This document shows, piece by piece, positions 29,817-38,634 of a DNA stretch of 64,000 nucleotides. The notes beneath the pieces are model-generated. The model saw nothing but the letters and a program-made list of their open reading frames with translations, made no database searches and was not told where the DNA came from. The first letter of the stretch is position 1. Every line of letters begins with the position of its first letter. The DNA is from DSSB01 sp046346845 (GTDB taxonomy: Bacteria > UBA10199 > DSSB01), in contig JAXMHH010000005.1 in assembly GCA_046346845.1 (NCBI GenBank), forward strand, positions 1 through 64,000, in the 5' to 3' direction. The position numbers and the translations under genes are program-made.

Positions 29817-32570
29817 CTAGTTCAGGAAGCGCTTCGGCTTTTGGGGTGCCGGCCGGTCCGAAGGCCGGGTGCCCGAACGCCGCGGAGGAGGGGCCTCCTC
29901 GCCGGCTTGCCGGTATTGCTCCATCCCGATGCGAATCTGCCGCTCGATGAAAGAACCCGGGATCAGGTCCGGCGTGACGAGGCCGCTCGGATTGTCGTGG
30001 TAATAGGCCTCTTTGTTCGGCTCGGCCTGCCAGGTCTCGACGACCCACCGGCTGATGCCCTCCCGGGCGCGCAGCGGCAAGGCGTCGAAGCCTTCCACCA
30101 TCCCGCCGTGCTGATCCACCACCATTTCGGGGGTGATGACAGAAATCAATTGGTAAGGATCGGCGTTCAAGAGGCCGCGCAGGCGGTTGCCCAACTGCGG
30201 GGAGGCCCCGATCTCGCGGAGCACGGCGGGATTGCGATGCTGGGCCAGCAGACCCATCGTGTACAAGGCCCGATCGGAGCGTCGGGCTTGCCGCAGAATC
30301 TCAGCGGGATCCATCCGTTCGAGGAAATGATCCGCCGACCGCAACCCGGCTAGGGCCAGGTCGTGCAGGACCGATACGGCCCCCAGGTCCCCTTCTTGGG
30401 CCAATTCGTTGAGGTCCTCCAGGGAATGCTCGCTCCCGTAGCGGTAGAGTTTCAGCAAGAGGCCGGATACGCCCGGTCGCAGGGCCTGGAGGTCGATGCC
30501 GGACAAGGCATCCCCGGCCATCTCATTGCCCGCTTGCGCCATGAGGTAGAGGGCCTCGATGGTGAATTCCTCGATCTCGGCGTTTTCGTAGAGCTCCACC
30601 GGGAATTCGCGCAGCAGCCGCAGGGCGGAAACCGAATGCCCTCCGCCGCTCCGGCCGATCACCCCCAGCAAGAAGACGGCCTTGGCAGCGTTGGAGTGGG
30701 AACCGACTTGGATCTCCCGCTGGGCCTCGCGGGAAATTCCCTCGACGGCGTCCCCGGTCAGGCCCCGCACGAGGGCTTCCGCCGAGGCATTCTCACCCTC
30801 GAAGGCGTAACGCAAGGGCGCGGCGATGTCGATCAGGGCGCGGGGACTGTTGGAAAACCGCTCGGCATAGGGCGAAAAATCCATGCCTTGAATTGCTCGT
30901 AGGGCCCGGACATTTCCCGTTTTGGAACCTAATTCGAACAAGCCGCGGAGCGCATAAGGATTGCCTCTTGCGAATTCCTCCAAGGTCGACACGTCTAGGG
31001 TCCGCAAACCCGCCTCGATCTGTTCGAGGATTTCCGCGCGCCCCTGGAAATTGCCCTCGGCTTCCCTGGCCGATATCAGGAAGGCTACGGCATCGGGCGA
31101 GCGTTTCGCCTCGTCCAGCATCATGCGGATCAAATCTCCGCGCAATTTGGGATCGGTGTTCATGCGCAGGGTCAGCCAGAGGCCCTCGAACTCTTCATGG
31201 CTCAGGATGCCGCCCTCCTGCGGTTTGGCCTCGGCATTCGCCGGCTCCTGCCTGGACAATTCCACGCGCGTGAAGCCGCCGCGGCCCTTCGAGCCGGGGG
31301 GCTCGGAAGACATGAGCAAGGGACGGCTCATCAGCTCGCTCAGGCTCTCCATGCTTCGCAGGCCCGGACGCCGGCCGGCGAATCCCGCCACCGCCAAGGC
31401 TTCAGGAGAGCTTCCCGTGAAAATTCCCGGCAATCGGGGGAACAGGGGGGCGCTGCGCGCCAAGGATTCGGCTTGGACATCCAGTCCCCTTTCCCAGGCG
31501 GCCCATCTTGCGCCCAGCAGGCCCTGCGAAACGCGCCCCGCAAGGTTGAATTGGATCAAGGTGGCCAGGGCCTCGGTGAGCTCGTTGCCACGGGCCGCTT
31601 CCGGCCGCAGGCCCAGCGAAGCTTCGAGGCGATGGCTGAGCAAGATGCCGCCCAACATCCCCGCCTGGGGAAACAAGGCGCGGGCCAGGCCCAGGGATAG
31701 TCCCTGACCTTGCCCCAGTCGGGCCAAGGTGCCCTGCGCTAGGGTCCCCGTCGCGCGCAAGGCCAGGAGGGTCATGGCGCCCGAGGCCCACTCCCGCCCC
31801 AGGGCCCTCGAGCTCCAATCCTGCTCGCGGCCCAGCAGCGCATTGCCCGAGCGCACCCCGGCGGTGAAGGCCAGGCTCTCCGCGAAGAGCCCGCCCGAAT
31901 AGGCCAGGGCCCGGGGCAGGATCCCCCGCGTCAAGAACGAGGCGGTCGGCGCGCTGACCAAACGGCCGAGGGTCGCGACGCGCGTCAGGCGAAAGGCCAT
32001 CCCCGCCGCGGTCATGCCCAACAACATGGCGGGATCCAGGGCCTGGGTCGCCAGCCGGCGCGATAAAAATTCGAAGCGGGCGCCTGCCGGCCCTGCGCCT
32101 TGCATCACCTGCAGGCGCTCCCTCGCGCGATGCTGCAGGGCCCCTCGCCAGTCCGAACCCGTGGCGCCCTCGGTCCCCGCCCCCGCCAAGGCCTGCTGGA
32201 CGCAGACATAGACCTGGGCGGCCGCCTGGAGCTGATCCCGATTTTCCAGGTCGCGGCCCAGGGCCAAGAGACCTTCAAAAAACATCTGCGGGTCGCTTTC
32301 GCGGGCCAGATCCAGGGCCGCAGCCAGCGCGGAAGCGCCCCAGGCCCGCTCCAAACCTTGGCGCGTGGCCGCCCCCTGCCGGGCGAAGGCCGCGCGCAAA
32401 TCGCCCTCCGCCAAGGCCAAATCGCGGCTGAGGGTCCCGGGCGCCTCGCCCCCTTCCAAGAGGCGAGCCAAGAGGCCCGCGGCCTGAAAATCGGCGTTTG
32501 GGGTGCGGAGCGACGAACCGGGCAACGCCCGAAGCGCTCGGACGCGAGGTCCGGACTGAATAAAATCCAT
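29817..32570 (-). CDS. Unrecognised 917-residue helical protein
   Basis: Long single frame, ATG at 32570. Residues 1-400 are Ala/Leu/Gly/Arg-rich with amphipathic or weakly hydrophobic helices (AMLLGMTAAGMAFRLTRVA, GMLGGILLSHRLEASLGL). A Pro/Gly/Ser-rich linker is near residue 400-440. Residues 440-850 look like an alpha-helical repeat array (ALRGLFELGSKTGNVRALRA, AVSVLHDLALAGLRSADHF), followed by a Pro/Arg-rich tail ending PKPKRFLN. There is no signal peptide and no enzymatic motif that I recognise. Such large Ala/Leu-rich proteins occur in uncultured deltaproteobacterial lineages. Codon use looks like the neighbours, so recent transfer is not indicated. Confidence 0.75.
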   Translation of the reverse strand: MDFIQSGPRVRALRALPGSSLRTPNADFQAAGLLARLLEGGEAPGTLSRDLALAEGDLRAAFARQGAATRQGLERAWGASALAAALDLARESDPQMFFEGLLALGRDLENRDQLQAAAQVYVCVQQALAGAGTEGATGSDWRGALQHRARERLQVMQGAGPAGARFEFLSRRLATQALDPAMLLGMTAAGMAFRLTRVATLGRLVSAPTASFLTRGILPRALAYSGGLFAESLAFTAGVRSGNALLGREQDWSSRALGREWASGAMTLLALRATGTLAQGTLARLGQGQGLSLGLARALFPQAGMLGGILLSHRLEASLGLRPEAARGNELTEALATLIQFNLAGRVSQGLLGARWAAWERGLDVQAESLARSAPLFPRLPGIFTGSSPEALAVAGFAGRRPGLRSMESLSELMSRPLLMSSEPPGSKGRGGFTRVELSRQEPANAEAKPQEGGILSHEEFEGLWLTLRMNTDPKLRGDLIRMMLDEAKRSPDAVAFLISAREAEGNFQGRAEILEQIEAGLRTLDVSTLEEFARGNPYALRGLFELGSKTGNVRALRAIQGMDFSPYAERFSNSPRALIDIAAPLRYAFEGENASAEALVRGLTGDAVEGISREAQREIQVGSHSNAAKAVFLLGVIGRSGGGHSVSALRLLREFPVELYENAEIEEFTIEALYLMAQAGNEMAGDALSGIDLQALRPGVSGLLLKLYRYGSEHSLEDLNELAQEGDLGAVSVLHDLALAGLRSADHFLERMDPAEILRQARRSDRALYTMGLLAQHRNPAVLREIGASPQLGNRLRGLLNADPYQLISVITPEMVVDQHGGMVEGFDALPLRAREGISRWVVETWQAEPNKEAYYHDNPSGLVTPDLIPGSFIERQIRIGMEQYRQAGEEAPPPRRSGTRPSDRPAPQKPKRFLN

Positions 32571-32725
32571 AATAATTTCGCTTAGTTAATAGGGTTTCCT
32601 TACCGGCAATTTTTATCGACCTGGCCCCAATTTTGTTTCGGACGATTTCGCGGGGGGAGTTTAGCCCTGTTATGATGAAATCCAAGCGAATCTTCGGAAA
32701 TCGGTGACCTTTTGTCGGAGCCCCC

Positions 32726-33592
32726 ATGGCGGATCCACGGAAAAAAGTCCCGGAAAACCTCCCGGGTGATTTCTACGTCGACACCAGCTGCATCGACTGC
32801 GACACCTGCCGGCAATTAGCCCCCTCGACTTTCGCGGACGCCGGGGAGTATTCTTATGTCTACTCCCAACCGGTCGGCGAGTCCGAGAGGCGTCTCGCAC
32901 TCCGCGCCCTCCTCGCCTGCCCCACCAGCTCGATCGGTACCCAGGAAAAGGCCGCGGCGCGCGAGGTCATGGAAGATTTCCCGCTTCCGATCGAAGACGG
33001 CGTCTATTATTGCGGGTTCAATGCCGAGGCCTCCTTCGGGGCGAACAGCTATTTCGTGACGCACCCCTCGGGCAATTGGCTCATCGATTCCCCCCGCTTC
33101 CTTCCCTTTCTCGCAAAAAAATTCGCGGCGTTGGGCGGGCTGCGCTATATTTTCCTCACCCACCGGGACGACGTGGCCGACGCGGCGAAATACGCGGAGC
33201 GCTTCGGTGCCGAGCGCATCATCCATCGCGCGGACGCGGCGGCGATGCCGGATGCCGAAATCTTGGTCGAGGGCGAGGCGCCCCATCCCATAGGGAAGGA
33301 TTTCCTCATTATCCCGACGCCGGGCCACACCCGGGGGCATTGCGTCCTGCTCTACCGGAATCGTTTCCTGTTCAGCGGCGACCATCTCGCCTACAGCCGG
33401 GAAAAAAAGCGGCTCATCGCCTTTCGCAACGCCAACTGGTATTCCTGGCCCGAGACCATCCGTTCCATGGAAAAATTGAAAGATTTCCGCTTCGAATGGA
33501 TCCTGACCGGCCACGGGGAACGCCTGCACCTCCCACCTGAGCGGATGCGCGCCGAACTGGACCGGGTCGTGGACTGGATGCGCGCTCGTTGA
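32726..33592 (+). CDS. Ferredoxin-metallo-beta-lactamase fold fusion hydrolase
   Basis: 288 residues with GGAG 5 bp before the ATG. The N-terminus is a minimal 4Fe-4S ferredoxin with C22, C25, C28 (SCIDCDTCRQ) and C65 (LACPTSSIG). The C-terminal part is a metallo-beta-lactamase fold, but the canonical HxHxDH loop is replaced by THRDDVADAA, while GHTRGH and SGDHLAYS are kept. This is the HRDD-type MBL family found attached to ferredoxins. It probably binds one metal or lacks beta-lactamase activity, and a redox-linked role is inferred. An extended -10-like TGTTATGAT lies about 50 bp upstream (near 32668-32676). Confidence 0.85.
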   Translation: MADPRKKVPENLPGDFYVDTSCIDCDTCRQLAPSTFADAGEYSYVYSQPVGESERRLALRALLACPTSSIGTQEKAAAREVMEDFPLPIEDGVYYCGFNAEASFGANSYFVTHPSGNWLIDSPRFLPFLAKKFAALGGLRYIFLTHRDDVADAAKYAERFGAERIIHRADAAAMPDAEILVEGEAPHPIGKDFLIIPTPGHTRGHCVLLYRNRFLFSGDHLAYSREKKRLIAFRNANWYSWPETIRSMEKLKDFRFEWILTGHGERLHLPPERMRAELDRVVDWMRAR

Positions 33593-33626
33593 CAGCCCAT
33601 CCTCGATTCGGTAGGAGGGCGGTGCC

Positions 33627-33917
33627 GTGAGAAAATCACCCTCCATCCTGAGATTCTCCACGTTCTGCGTCGCGGCCCTGCTCTTCGCAGCCTCCTTTTT
33701 GGTCAGCCTCCACAACCATCCCACCGCGAGCCCCGAAGGCGGCCATCATTGCGTCACTTGCCAACTCCTTCCCCAAGGACTGCAGTTGGTGAAGGCCTCG
33801 GCCAGGCCGCAGCTGCCGGTCTTCGCGCGCGCCAGCGAAATTTTTGAGTGGGCATGCAGCCCCACGCTCTCCCGCTATTCGATCCCCTTCCCCATCCGCG
33901 GCCCGCCCGCGGCTTAA
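33627..33917 (+). CDS. Small membrane/secreted His-Cys protein opening the metal-uptake operon
   Basis: 96 residues starting at GTG 33627, preceded by GGAGGGC. A single hydrophobic N-terminal segment (STFCVAALLFAASFLVSL) is followed by HNHPTASPEGGHHCVTCQL, a dense His/Cys metal-binding motif with a CxxC pair. The C-terminal half is short and mostly aromatic/Pro. This resembles the small DUF2946-like proteins found near metal transport genes. It precedes the porin gene by 46 bp and is probably the first gene of the Zn/Mn operon. A metal-chaperone or sensor role is inference. Confidence 0.65.
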   Translation: MRKSPSILRFSTFCVAALLFAASFLVSLHNHPTASPEGGHHCVTCQLLPQGLQLVKASARPQLPVFARASEIFEWACSPTLSRYSIPFPIRGPPAA

Positions 33918-33963
33918 GCGCCTCTCAGCCTCGTTCCATTCCATTTTTCTTGAAGGAGCTATT

Positions 33964-35346
33964 ATGACGAACCGAGTTCGGTGCTCGTCTTGGCTCTTGA
34001 GCCTCTGCCTGCTGGCGCTGAGTTTTCCGGCCCATGCCGAAAGCGAAATCGAGCTGCTGCGCAAGGAGGTTCGGGAGCTGCGAAAAACCGTCAACCAGTT
34101 GAGTGAAGTCGTGCGGGAACAGAACCGCAGGATCGAGACCATCACCGGCAAAAGCGGCCCTGCCCTACCCGCGACCGAGACCCAAACCGCTAGCGAGACA
34201 GCCACCCCGACGCCCAAGGAGGAGACCCAAGCCGCCAAGCCCACCACTCCCTCCGGCGGCGACACGGAGGTCGCGGAGCTCCTGAATCAAGTCAATTCGG
34301 CCCCCGCGCCGGCGGGCTCCACCTCTCGCTCGGTCGGCCTGTGGCGCTATCCCTCGGGCGGAAGCGGGGCGGCGAAACTCCTTCCGGACATCAGCTTCAT
34401 TCCCTCCTTCGGCGTCGGTTATTTCTCCCTGGATCCCACCGGCGACACCGGGCACGACCCGGCCCGCACCGGCTTCACCCTGCAGGAGATCGAGATGGCC
34501 GTCTCCTCGGTGATCGACCCGTATTTTCGCGGCGACATCTTCCTTTCCTTCCATGAGGACGGCGTCGAGCTGGAGGAAGGCTACTTCACCACGCTGGGCG
34601 CCGGGCTGCCGCGTGGCCTGCAGTTCCGCGGCGGGAAGTTCTTCATCCCCTTCGGGAGACAGAATCCGAAGCACCTGCACAACTGGGCCTTCGCCGACCA
34701 GAACCTCGTCAACAAGCAGCTGTTCGGCCCCGAAGGCCTGGCCGAATTGGGCCTGGAGCTGTCCTACCTGTTCCCGACGCCCTTCTTCCTGCAGCTGCAG
34801 GGGACCTTCAGCAACGGCGACAACGACACCAGCTTCGGCGGCACGCGCAAACAGGACTTCCTCTACAACGGCCGGCTCTCCGCCAGCGTGGACCTCACCC
34901 CGGACCTGACCGCCTTGGTCGGGGCCTCGGGCGCCTTCGGCTTCAACAACTCCGGGCCCGGAGAGACCACCAGCCTGTATGGCGGGGACTTCCTGCTCAA
35001 GTGGAAGCCCTCCGCTCGCACCAGCGTCGCCTGGCAGACCGAGTACATCCTGCGCCGCATGGGATTGCCAGGTTCCACCGCCACGGACGGAGGCCTCTAC
35101 AGCTACGTCGACGTGCAATTCTTGAAACAATGGCATGCGGCCTTCCGTTACGACCAGATGGGCATCCCCCTGGGCATCGTACCGCGCGAATTCCGGCTGA
35201 CCCCGGCGATCAGTTTCGATCCGACGGAGTTCTCGCGGATCCGGCTGCAGTACGAGTTCGACAAGATCGCCAACGCCGATCCGGTGCACTCGATGTTTCT
35301 GCAATTCCAATTCAGCCTGGGACCCCACGGGGCCCACCCCTTTTAA
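33964..35346 (+). CDS. Outer-membrane porin/channel of the metal-uptake operon
   Basis: 460 residues from ATG 33964 (SD GAAGGAGC). It has a signal peptide (WLLSLCLLALSFPAHA), then an N-terminal coiled coil (ESEIELLRKEVRELRKTV), a Thr/Pro/Ala-rich linker, and a C-terminal beta-barrel from about residue 120 with alternating aromatic strands (GVGYFSLDPTGDTG, LQFRGGKFFIPFGRQNP, RIRLQYEFDKI). The chain ends in a non-aromatic-terminal loop (GPHGAHPF). The layout matches porin-like outer-membrane proteins that accompany zinc ABC transporters. It would let metal or its ligand cross the outer membrane. Confidence 0.8.
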   Translation: MTNRVRCSSWLLSLCLLALSFPAHAESEIELLRKEVRELRKTVNQLSEVVREQNRRIETITGKSGPALPATETQTASETATPTPKEETQAAKPTTPSGGDTEVAELLNQVNSAPAPAGSTSRSVGLWRYPSGGSGAAKLLPDISFIPSFGVGYFSLDPTGDTGHDPARTGFTLQEIEMAVSSVIDPYFRGDIFLSFHEDGVELEEGYFTTLGAGLPRGLQFRGGKFFIPFGRQNPKHLHNWAFADQNLVNKQLFGPEGLAELGLELSYLFPTPFFLQLQGTFSNGDNDTSFGGTRKQDFLYNGRLSASVDLTPDLTALVGASGAFGFNNSGPGETTSLYGGDFLLKWKPSARTSVAWQTEYILRRMGLPGSTATDGGLYSYVDVQFLKQWHAAFRYDQMGIPLGIVPREFRLTPAISFDPTEFSRIRLQYEFDKIANADPVHSMFLQFQFSLGPHGAHPF

Positions 35347-35361
35347 ATGGAGAGGAAAGCC

Positions 35362-36258
35362 ATGAAAAAATTTCTCGTGATCTGCGCGCTGCTGCTCCAA
35401 CCCATGGCGCTGCAGGCCAAGGTGAACGTCGTCGCCACCCTGCCGGTGTTCGGGGCGCTGGCCCAGGAAGTGGGCGGGGACCGCGTCGAAATCACCACCC
35501 TGGCCCGCGGCAACCAGGATCCGCACTTCCTCGACGCCAAACCCTCCTACGTCGTCGCGCTGAACAAGGCCGATCTCCTGATCGAGGGCGGCTTGGACCT
35601 CGAGGTGGGGTGGCTCCCGCCCATCCTGGTGCAATCGCGAAACGGCAAGATCCAGCCGAATAACCCGGGCAACGTGAACGCGGCACAGGGTCTGAACATC
35701 CTCGAGGTCCCCAAGACCGCGATCGACCGCTCGATGGGCGACGTTCACCCGCTGGGCAACCCCCACGCCTGGCTCGACCCGCGCAACGCCAAGCTCATCG
35801 CCGCCAACATCTACCAGCACCTGGCCAAGGTCGATCCGGAGGGAAAGGACTACTACGAGGGGCGCCTCAAGGACTTCCTCGCCCGTCTGAATCAAAAACT
35901 GGCGGAATGGGAGCCCTTGATCCAGAAGATCCGCGGCAAGAAGGTGGTCACCTACCACCGCAGCTTCAGCTATTTCGCCGATTGGACTGGGCTCGTCGTG
36001 GCGGATTTCATCGAGTCGAAGCCAGGGATCCAACCCAGCTCGAAGCACATCGACGACTTGATCAAGACGATCCCTCAAGAGGGAGTCAAGGCGATCCTCG
36101 CGGAAAGCTTCTATCCCAAGAAGGTGCCGGAATACCTCGCGGAAAAGGCGAGCATCCCCTTTCTGATGCTCCCCACCGACACGGACGAGATGGGCGTCAC
36201 GACCTATTTCGGATTGATCGATTACCTGCTTCGTGAAATAGCCAAGGCGGTCGGATGA
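35362..36258 (+). CDS. Zinc/manganese ABC transporter substrate-binding protein
   Basis: 298 residues from ATG 35362 (SD GGAGAGGAAAG). It has a signal peptide (MKKFLVICALLLQPMALQA), then a cluster 9 (ZnuA/TroA/adhesin-type) binding protein with the metal ligands H55 in QDPHFLDAKPSY, a second His in GNPHAWLDP, a third in VVTYHRSFSYF and an acidic ligand in PTDTDEMGVTTYF. No His-rich flexible loop is present, so zinc versus manganese cannot be settled by eye. The stop overlaps the ATPase start by 4 bp (ATGA). Confidence 0.9.
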   Translation: MKKFLVICALLLQPMALQAKVNVVATLPVFGALAQEVGGDRVEITTLARGNQDPHFLDAKPSYVVALNKADLLIEGGLDLEVGWLPPILVQSRNGKIQPNNPGNVNAAQGLNILEVPKTAIDRSMGDVHPLGNPHAWLDPRNAKLIAANIYQHLAKVDPEGKDYYEGRLKDFLARLNQKLAEWEPLIQKIRGKKVVTYHRSFSYFADWTGLVVADFIESKPGIQPSSKHIDDLIKTIPQEGVKAILAESFYPKKVPEYLAEKASIPFLMLPTDTDEMGVTTYFGLIDYLLREIAKAVG

Positions 36259-36998
36259 GCGCAACCCTCCTCCAACTGAAGGGCCTGGTCACGGGCCATC
36301 CCGGCCGCCCGCTGACCTCCCCAATCGACGCCGAGCTCCCCTCGGGCGCGCGGCTGGGGATCATCGGCGGCAACGGCAGCGGCAAAAGCACGCTGATGAA
36401 GACCTTGCTGGGCCTGCTCCCTCCGCTGCGCGGCGAGCTGCGTTGGCGAGACTCCGTCTCCTTCGGCTACGTCCCCCAGGAAAACCAGGTCGACATGCTA
36501 TTTCCGCTAAGCGTCTTCGACCTGATGAAGATGGGGATGCTCCCCGAATTGCCGCGCTGGCGCCGCTGCTCGCGCCGCATCGACGCGAGGCTCGACGCCG
36601 TCCTCGGCGAGATGGAAATCCAGCCCCTGAAGCACGCCCTGCTGCGCGACCTCAGCGGAGGCGAACGGCAGCGCGCCTTGATCGGGCGCGCCTGGATCAG
36701 CCGGCCCAATGTCCTGTTGATGGACGAGCCCTTCAACTCGCTCGACCATCGCTTCAAGGAAAAGCTGTGGAAGATCTTCGCCGAATGGCGGAACGGCCAC
36801 GAGCTGAGCCTGATCCTGATCGACCACGACCTCAACCGCCTGATCAACCAGGTCGACTACCTGATCGTGCTTGGTCCCCAAAGAACGCTCTGCGGACCAA
36901 GCCAAGAAATATTGCAACCCGAAACCCTCAGCCAGGCCTACGGAGCCCCACTGCATGTCCACCGCGAAAATGGTTTATTTCAGGTTCATTTTTTATAG
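36255..36998 (+). CDS. Zinc/manganese ABC transporter ATP-binding protein
   Basis: 247 residues. Walker A is GGNGSGKST, the signature is LSGGERQRALIGRA and Walker B is VLLMDEPFNSLDHRF. The H-loop is IDHDLNRL. It matches the ZnuC/MntB-type ATPase that energises the adjoining permease. The 3' end overlaps the permease start by 44 bp, an unusually long but plausible coupling overlap. The C-terminus carries the usual short alpha/beta extension (QAYGAPLHVHRENGLFQVHF). Confidence 0.9.
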   Translation: MSATLLQLKGLVTGHPGRPLTSPIDAELPSGARLGIIGGNGSGKSTLMKTLLGLLPPLRGELRWRDSVSFGYVPQENQVDMLFPLSVFDLMKMGMLPELPRWRRCSRRIDARLDAVLGEMEIQPLKHALLRDLSGGERQRALIGRAWISRPNVLLMDEPFNSLDHRFKEKLWKIFAEWRNGHELSLILIDHDLNRLINQVDYLIVLGPQRTLCGPSQEILQPETLSQAYGAPLHVHRENGLFQVHFL

Positions 36999-37923
36999 CC
37001 TGGCCACCGGCCTGCTGCTGTTCGCGGGGTGGAAGTCCCGGCCCGAGGAGACCCGGCTTTTCTTCGAGAGCTGGGGGCTGTGGCGCGAACCCATCCTCGC
37101 GGGGCTGCTCTGCGGCCTGCTCGCCTCGGGGCTCGGCGTCTACATCCTGCTCAACCGCATCGTCTTCATCAGCCTCGGGATCGCCCAGGGCGCCAGCTTC
37201 GGCATCTTCCTGTCGTTTTTGGTTGCGGGCTGGTTCGGCGTCTCCTTGAGCGAATCTCCCGTCTCGCTGCTGGCCGGCCTGGCCGTCGCGCTGGGCGCCG
37301 CCCTGCTCTTCGCCTGGCTGCGCCGCGCGCGGCGCGTTCCCGACGAAAGCCTGATCGGCCTCCTCTACGTCGCGGCCTCCGGCCTGACCATCCTCATCTC
37401 CGACCGGGTCGCGGAAGGCCATCACAACATCGACGACCTGTTGTTCGGCAACGCGGTCGCGGTCACCGCCTTCGAGCTCAAGGCCATCGCCGGAATCACC
37501 GCGGCGCTGTTCGCCATGCATTTCTGGTTTCGCCGCGAGTTCCTCTACACCTCGGCGGACCCCGAGTTCATGAGGGTCCGCGGCACCCCCGCCCGCCCCT
37601 GGACGCTCTTGCTCTACTTCACCCTGACCCTGGGGATCACCTTCAACCTCAAGACGCTGGGCAGCCTGCCGGTCTTTGCCCTGATGGTAATACCGCCGCT
37701 GGTCTCGCTGAAGGGCGCCCACGGCATGCGCGAGGCCTTCGCGGTTTCCCTGCTGCTGGGAGCCGTGATCCCACCCCTGGGTTATTATTTCTCCTTTATT
37801 TTCTCGTTTCCGACCGGGGCCAGCCTCATCGTCACCGGCTTGCTCTTCGTGTGCCTTAGCCTCTTGGAGAGCCGGCTATTGCGAGGCCGGTCCGCCCGGA
37901 CGGAAAGAGCCTCACCAGCTTAG
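36955..37923 (+). CDS. Zinc/manganese ABC transporter permease
   Basis: 322 residues from ATG 36955 (MSTAKMVYFRF), overlapping the ATPase gene; internal ATG 36970 is possible. About eight hydrophobic helices match the ZnuB/TroC permease family (EPILAGLLCGLLASGLGVYI, ISLGIAQGASFGIF, SLIGLLYVAASGLTIL). HHNIDDLLFGNAVAV is a typical conserved loop. The C-terminus runs into an Arg-rich tail. The last 12 bp overlap the convergent gene at 37912. Confidence 0.9.
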   Translation: MSTAKMVYFRFIFYSLATGLLLFAGWKSRPEETRLFFESWGLWREPILAGLLCGLLASGLGVYILLNRIVFISLGIAQGASFGIFLSFLVAGWFGVSLSESPVSLLAGLAVALGAALLFAWLRRARRVPDESLIGLLYVAASGLTILISDRVAEGHHNIDDLLFGNAVAVTAFELKAIAGITAALFAMHFWFRREFLYTSADPEFMRVRGTPARPWTLLLYFTLTLGITFNLKTLGSLPVFALMVIPPLVSLKGAHGMREAFAVSLLLGAVIPPLGYYFSFIFSFPTGASLIVTGLLFVCLSLLESRLLRGRSARTERASPA

Positions 37924-38625
37924 CGTGAAATCGTCCCAGTAAACGTCCCCGGACAGGGCAACGCCCTCCGGAGGATGCTCGTCGTAGCGAGCCTCGAAGA
38001 TGAACTCGACTTTTTTAAACTGCTCCGGAACTTTTCCCCAAGTCCGCAAAAAATCCCTTCTCAGATCGGCCTCGAAGTGAATCCATTCACCTTCGACGGG
38101 CCGATCAGGGCTCGCCACCAAGAATCGCACGTTAAGGGCCTCTTCCGGATAGGGAACCTCGTTCAATCCGTAGAGGATGTAGCGCAATTGCTGGGTCTGC
38201 TGCCCGGTCGCCGGGATGAACTCGTCCGAGACCATCACCACCATTTGCAGGAATTGCAGCCGCGTCCCCTTTCGCCAATTCTCCACCCGATACCAGAATC
38301 CGATCTTCTCCGGCATGCGACGCAGCTGCGGGTCCTGGATAAGGCCCCAAATCCTGGCCAGGGGCCGTCCCGGCTGGTTCTCCAAGCGGAGGTGCGCGGA
38401 ATGCTTCCCGCTATGTGCGCGCTGCGCGGTGATCTCGAAATCATTCCAAGAGGCGCTCTCGCTCCGCCAGGACCAAGGTTCCCGGCCCGCCTCAAAGGAG
38501 GGATTTTGGAACAAATTGCCGCGCCGGGGGAAATAGCGCAGGGAAAAAAGCCCCAAGCCTGACGCCAGCAGCGCGCCCGCGACCCACCCGAACCAAGCTT
38601 TTGATTTTTTGGATCTCTTAGCCAC
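37912..38625 (-). CDS. Membrane-anchored carbohydrate-binding-module-like protein
   Basis: 237 residues. It has a basic N-terminus (MAKRSKKSKAWF), a single hydrophobic segment (GWVAGALLASGLGLFSL), and then an extracytoplasmic domain beginning NLFQNPSFEAGREPWSW and ending VYWDDFTLSW. That start-and-end pair is typical of CBM4/9-like jelly-roll domains. The ligand is unknown. It overlaps the permease gene 3' end by 12 bp (convergent). On the same strand it follows the parvulin gene after 9 bp, so the two are probably co-transcribed. Confidence 0.75.
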   Translation of the reverse strand: MAKRSKKSKAWFGWVAGALLASGLGLFSLRYFPRRGNLFQNPSFEAGREPWSWRSESASWNDFEITAQRAHSGKHSAHLRLENQPGRPLARIWGLIQDPQLRRMPEKIGFWYRVENWRKGTRLQFLQMVVMVSDEFIPATGQQTQQLRYILYGLNEVPYPEEALNVRFLVASPDRPVEGEWIHFEADLRRDFLRTWGKVPEQFKKVEFIFEARYDEHPPEGVALSGDVYWDDFTLSW

Positions 38626-38634
38626 GGGGAAGCA

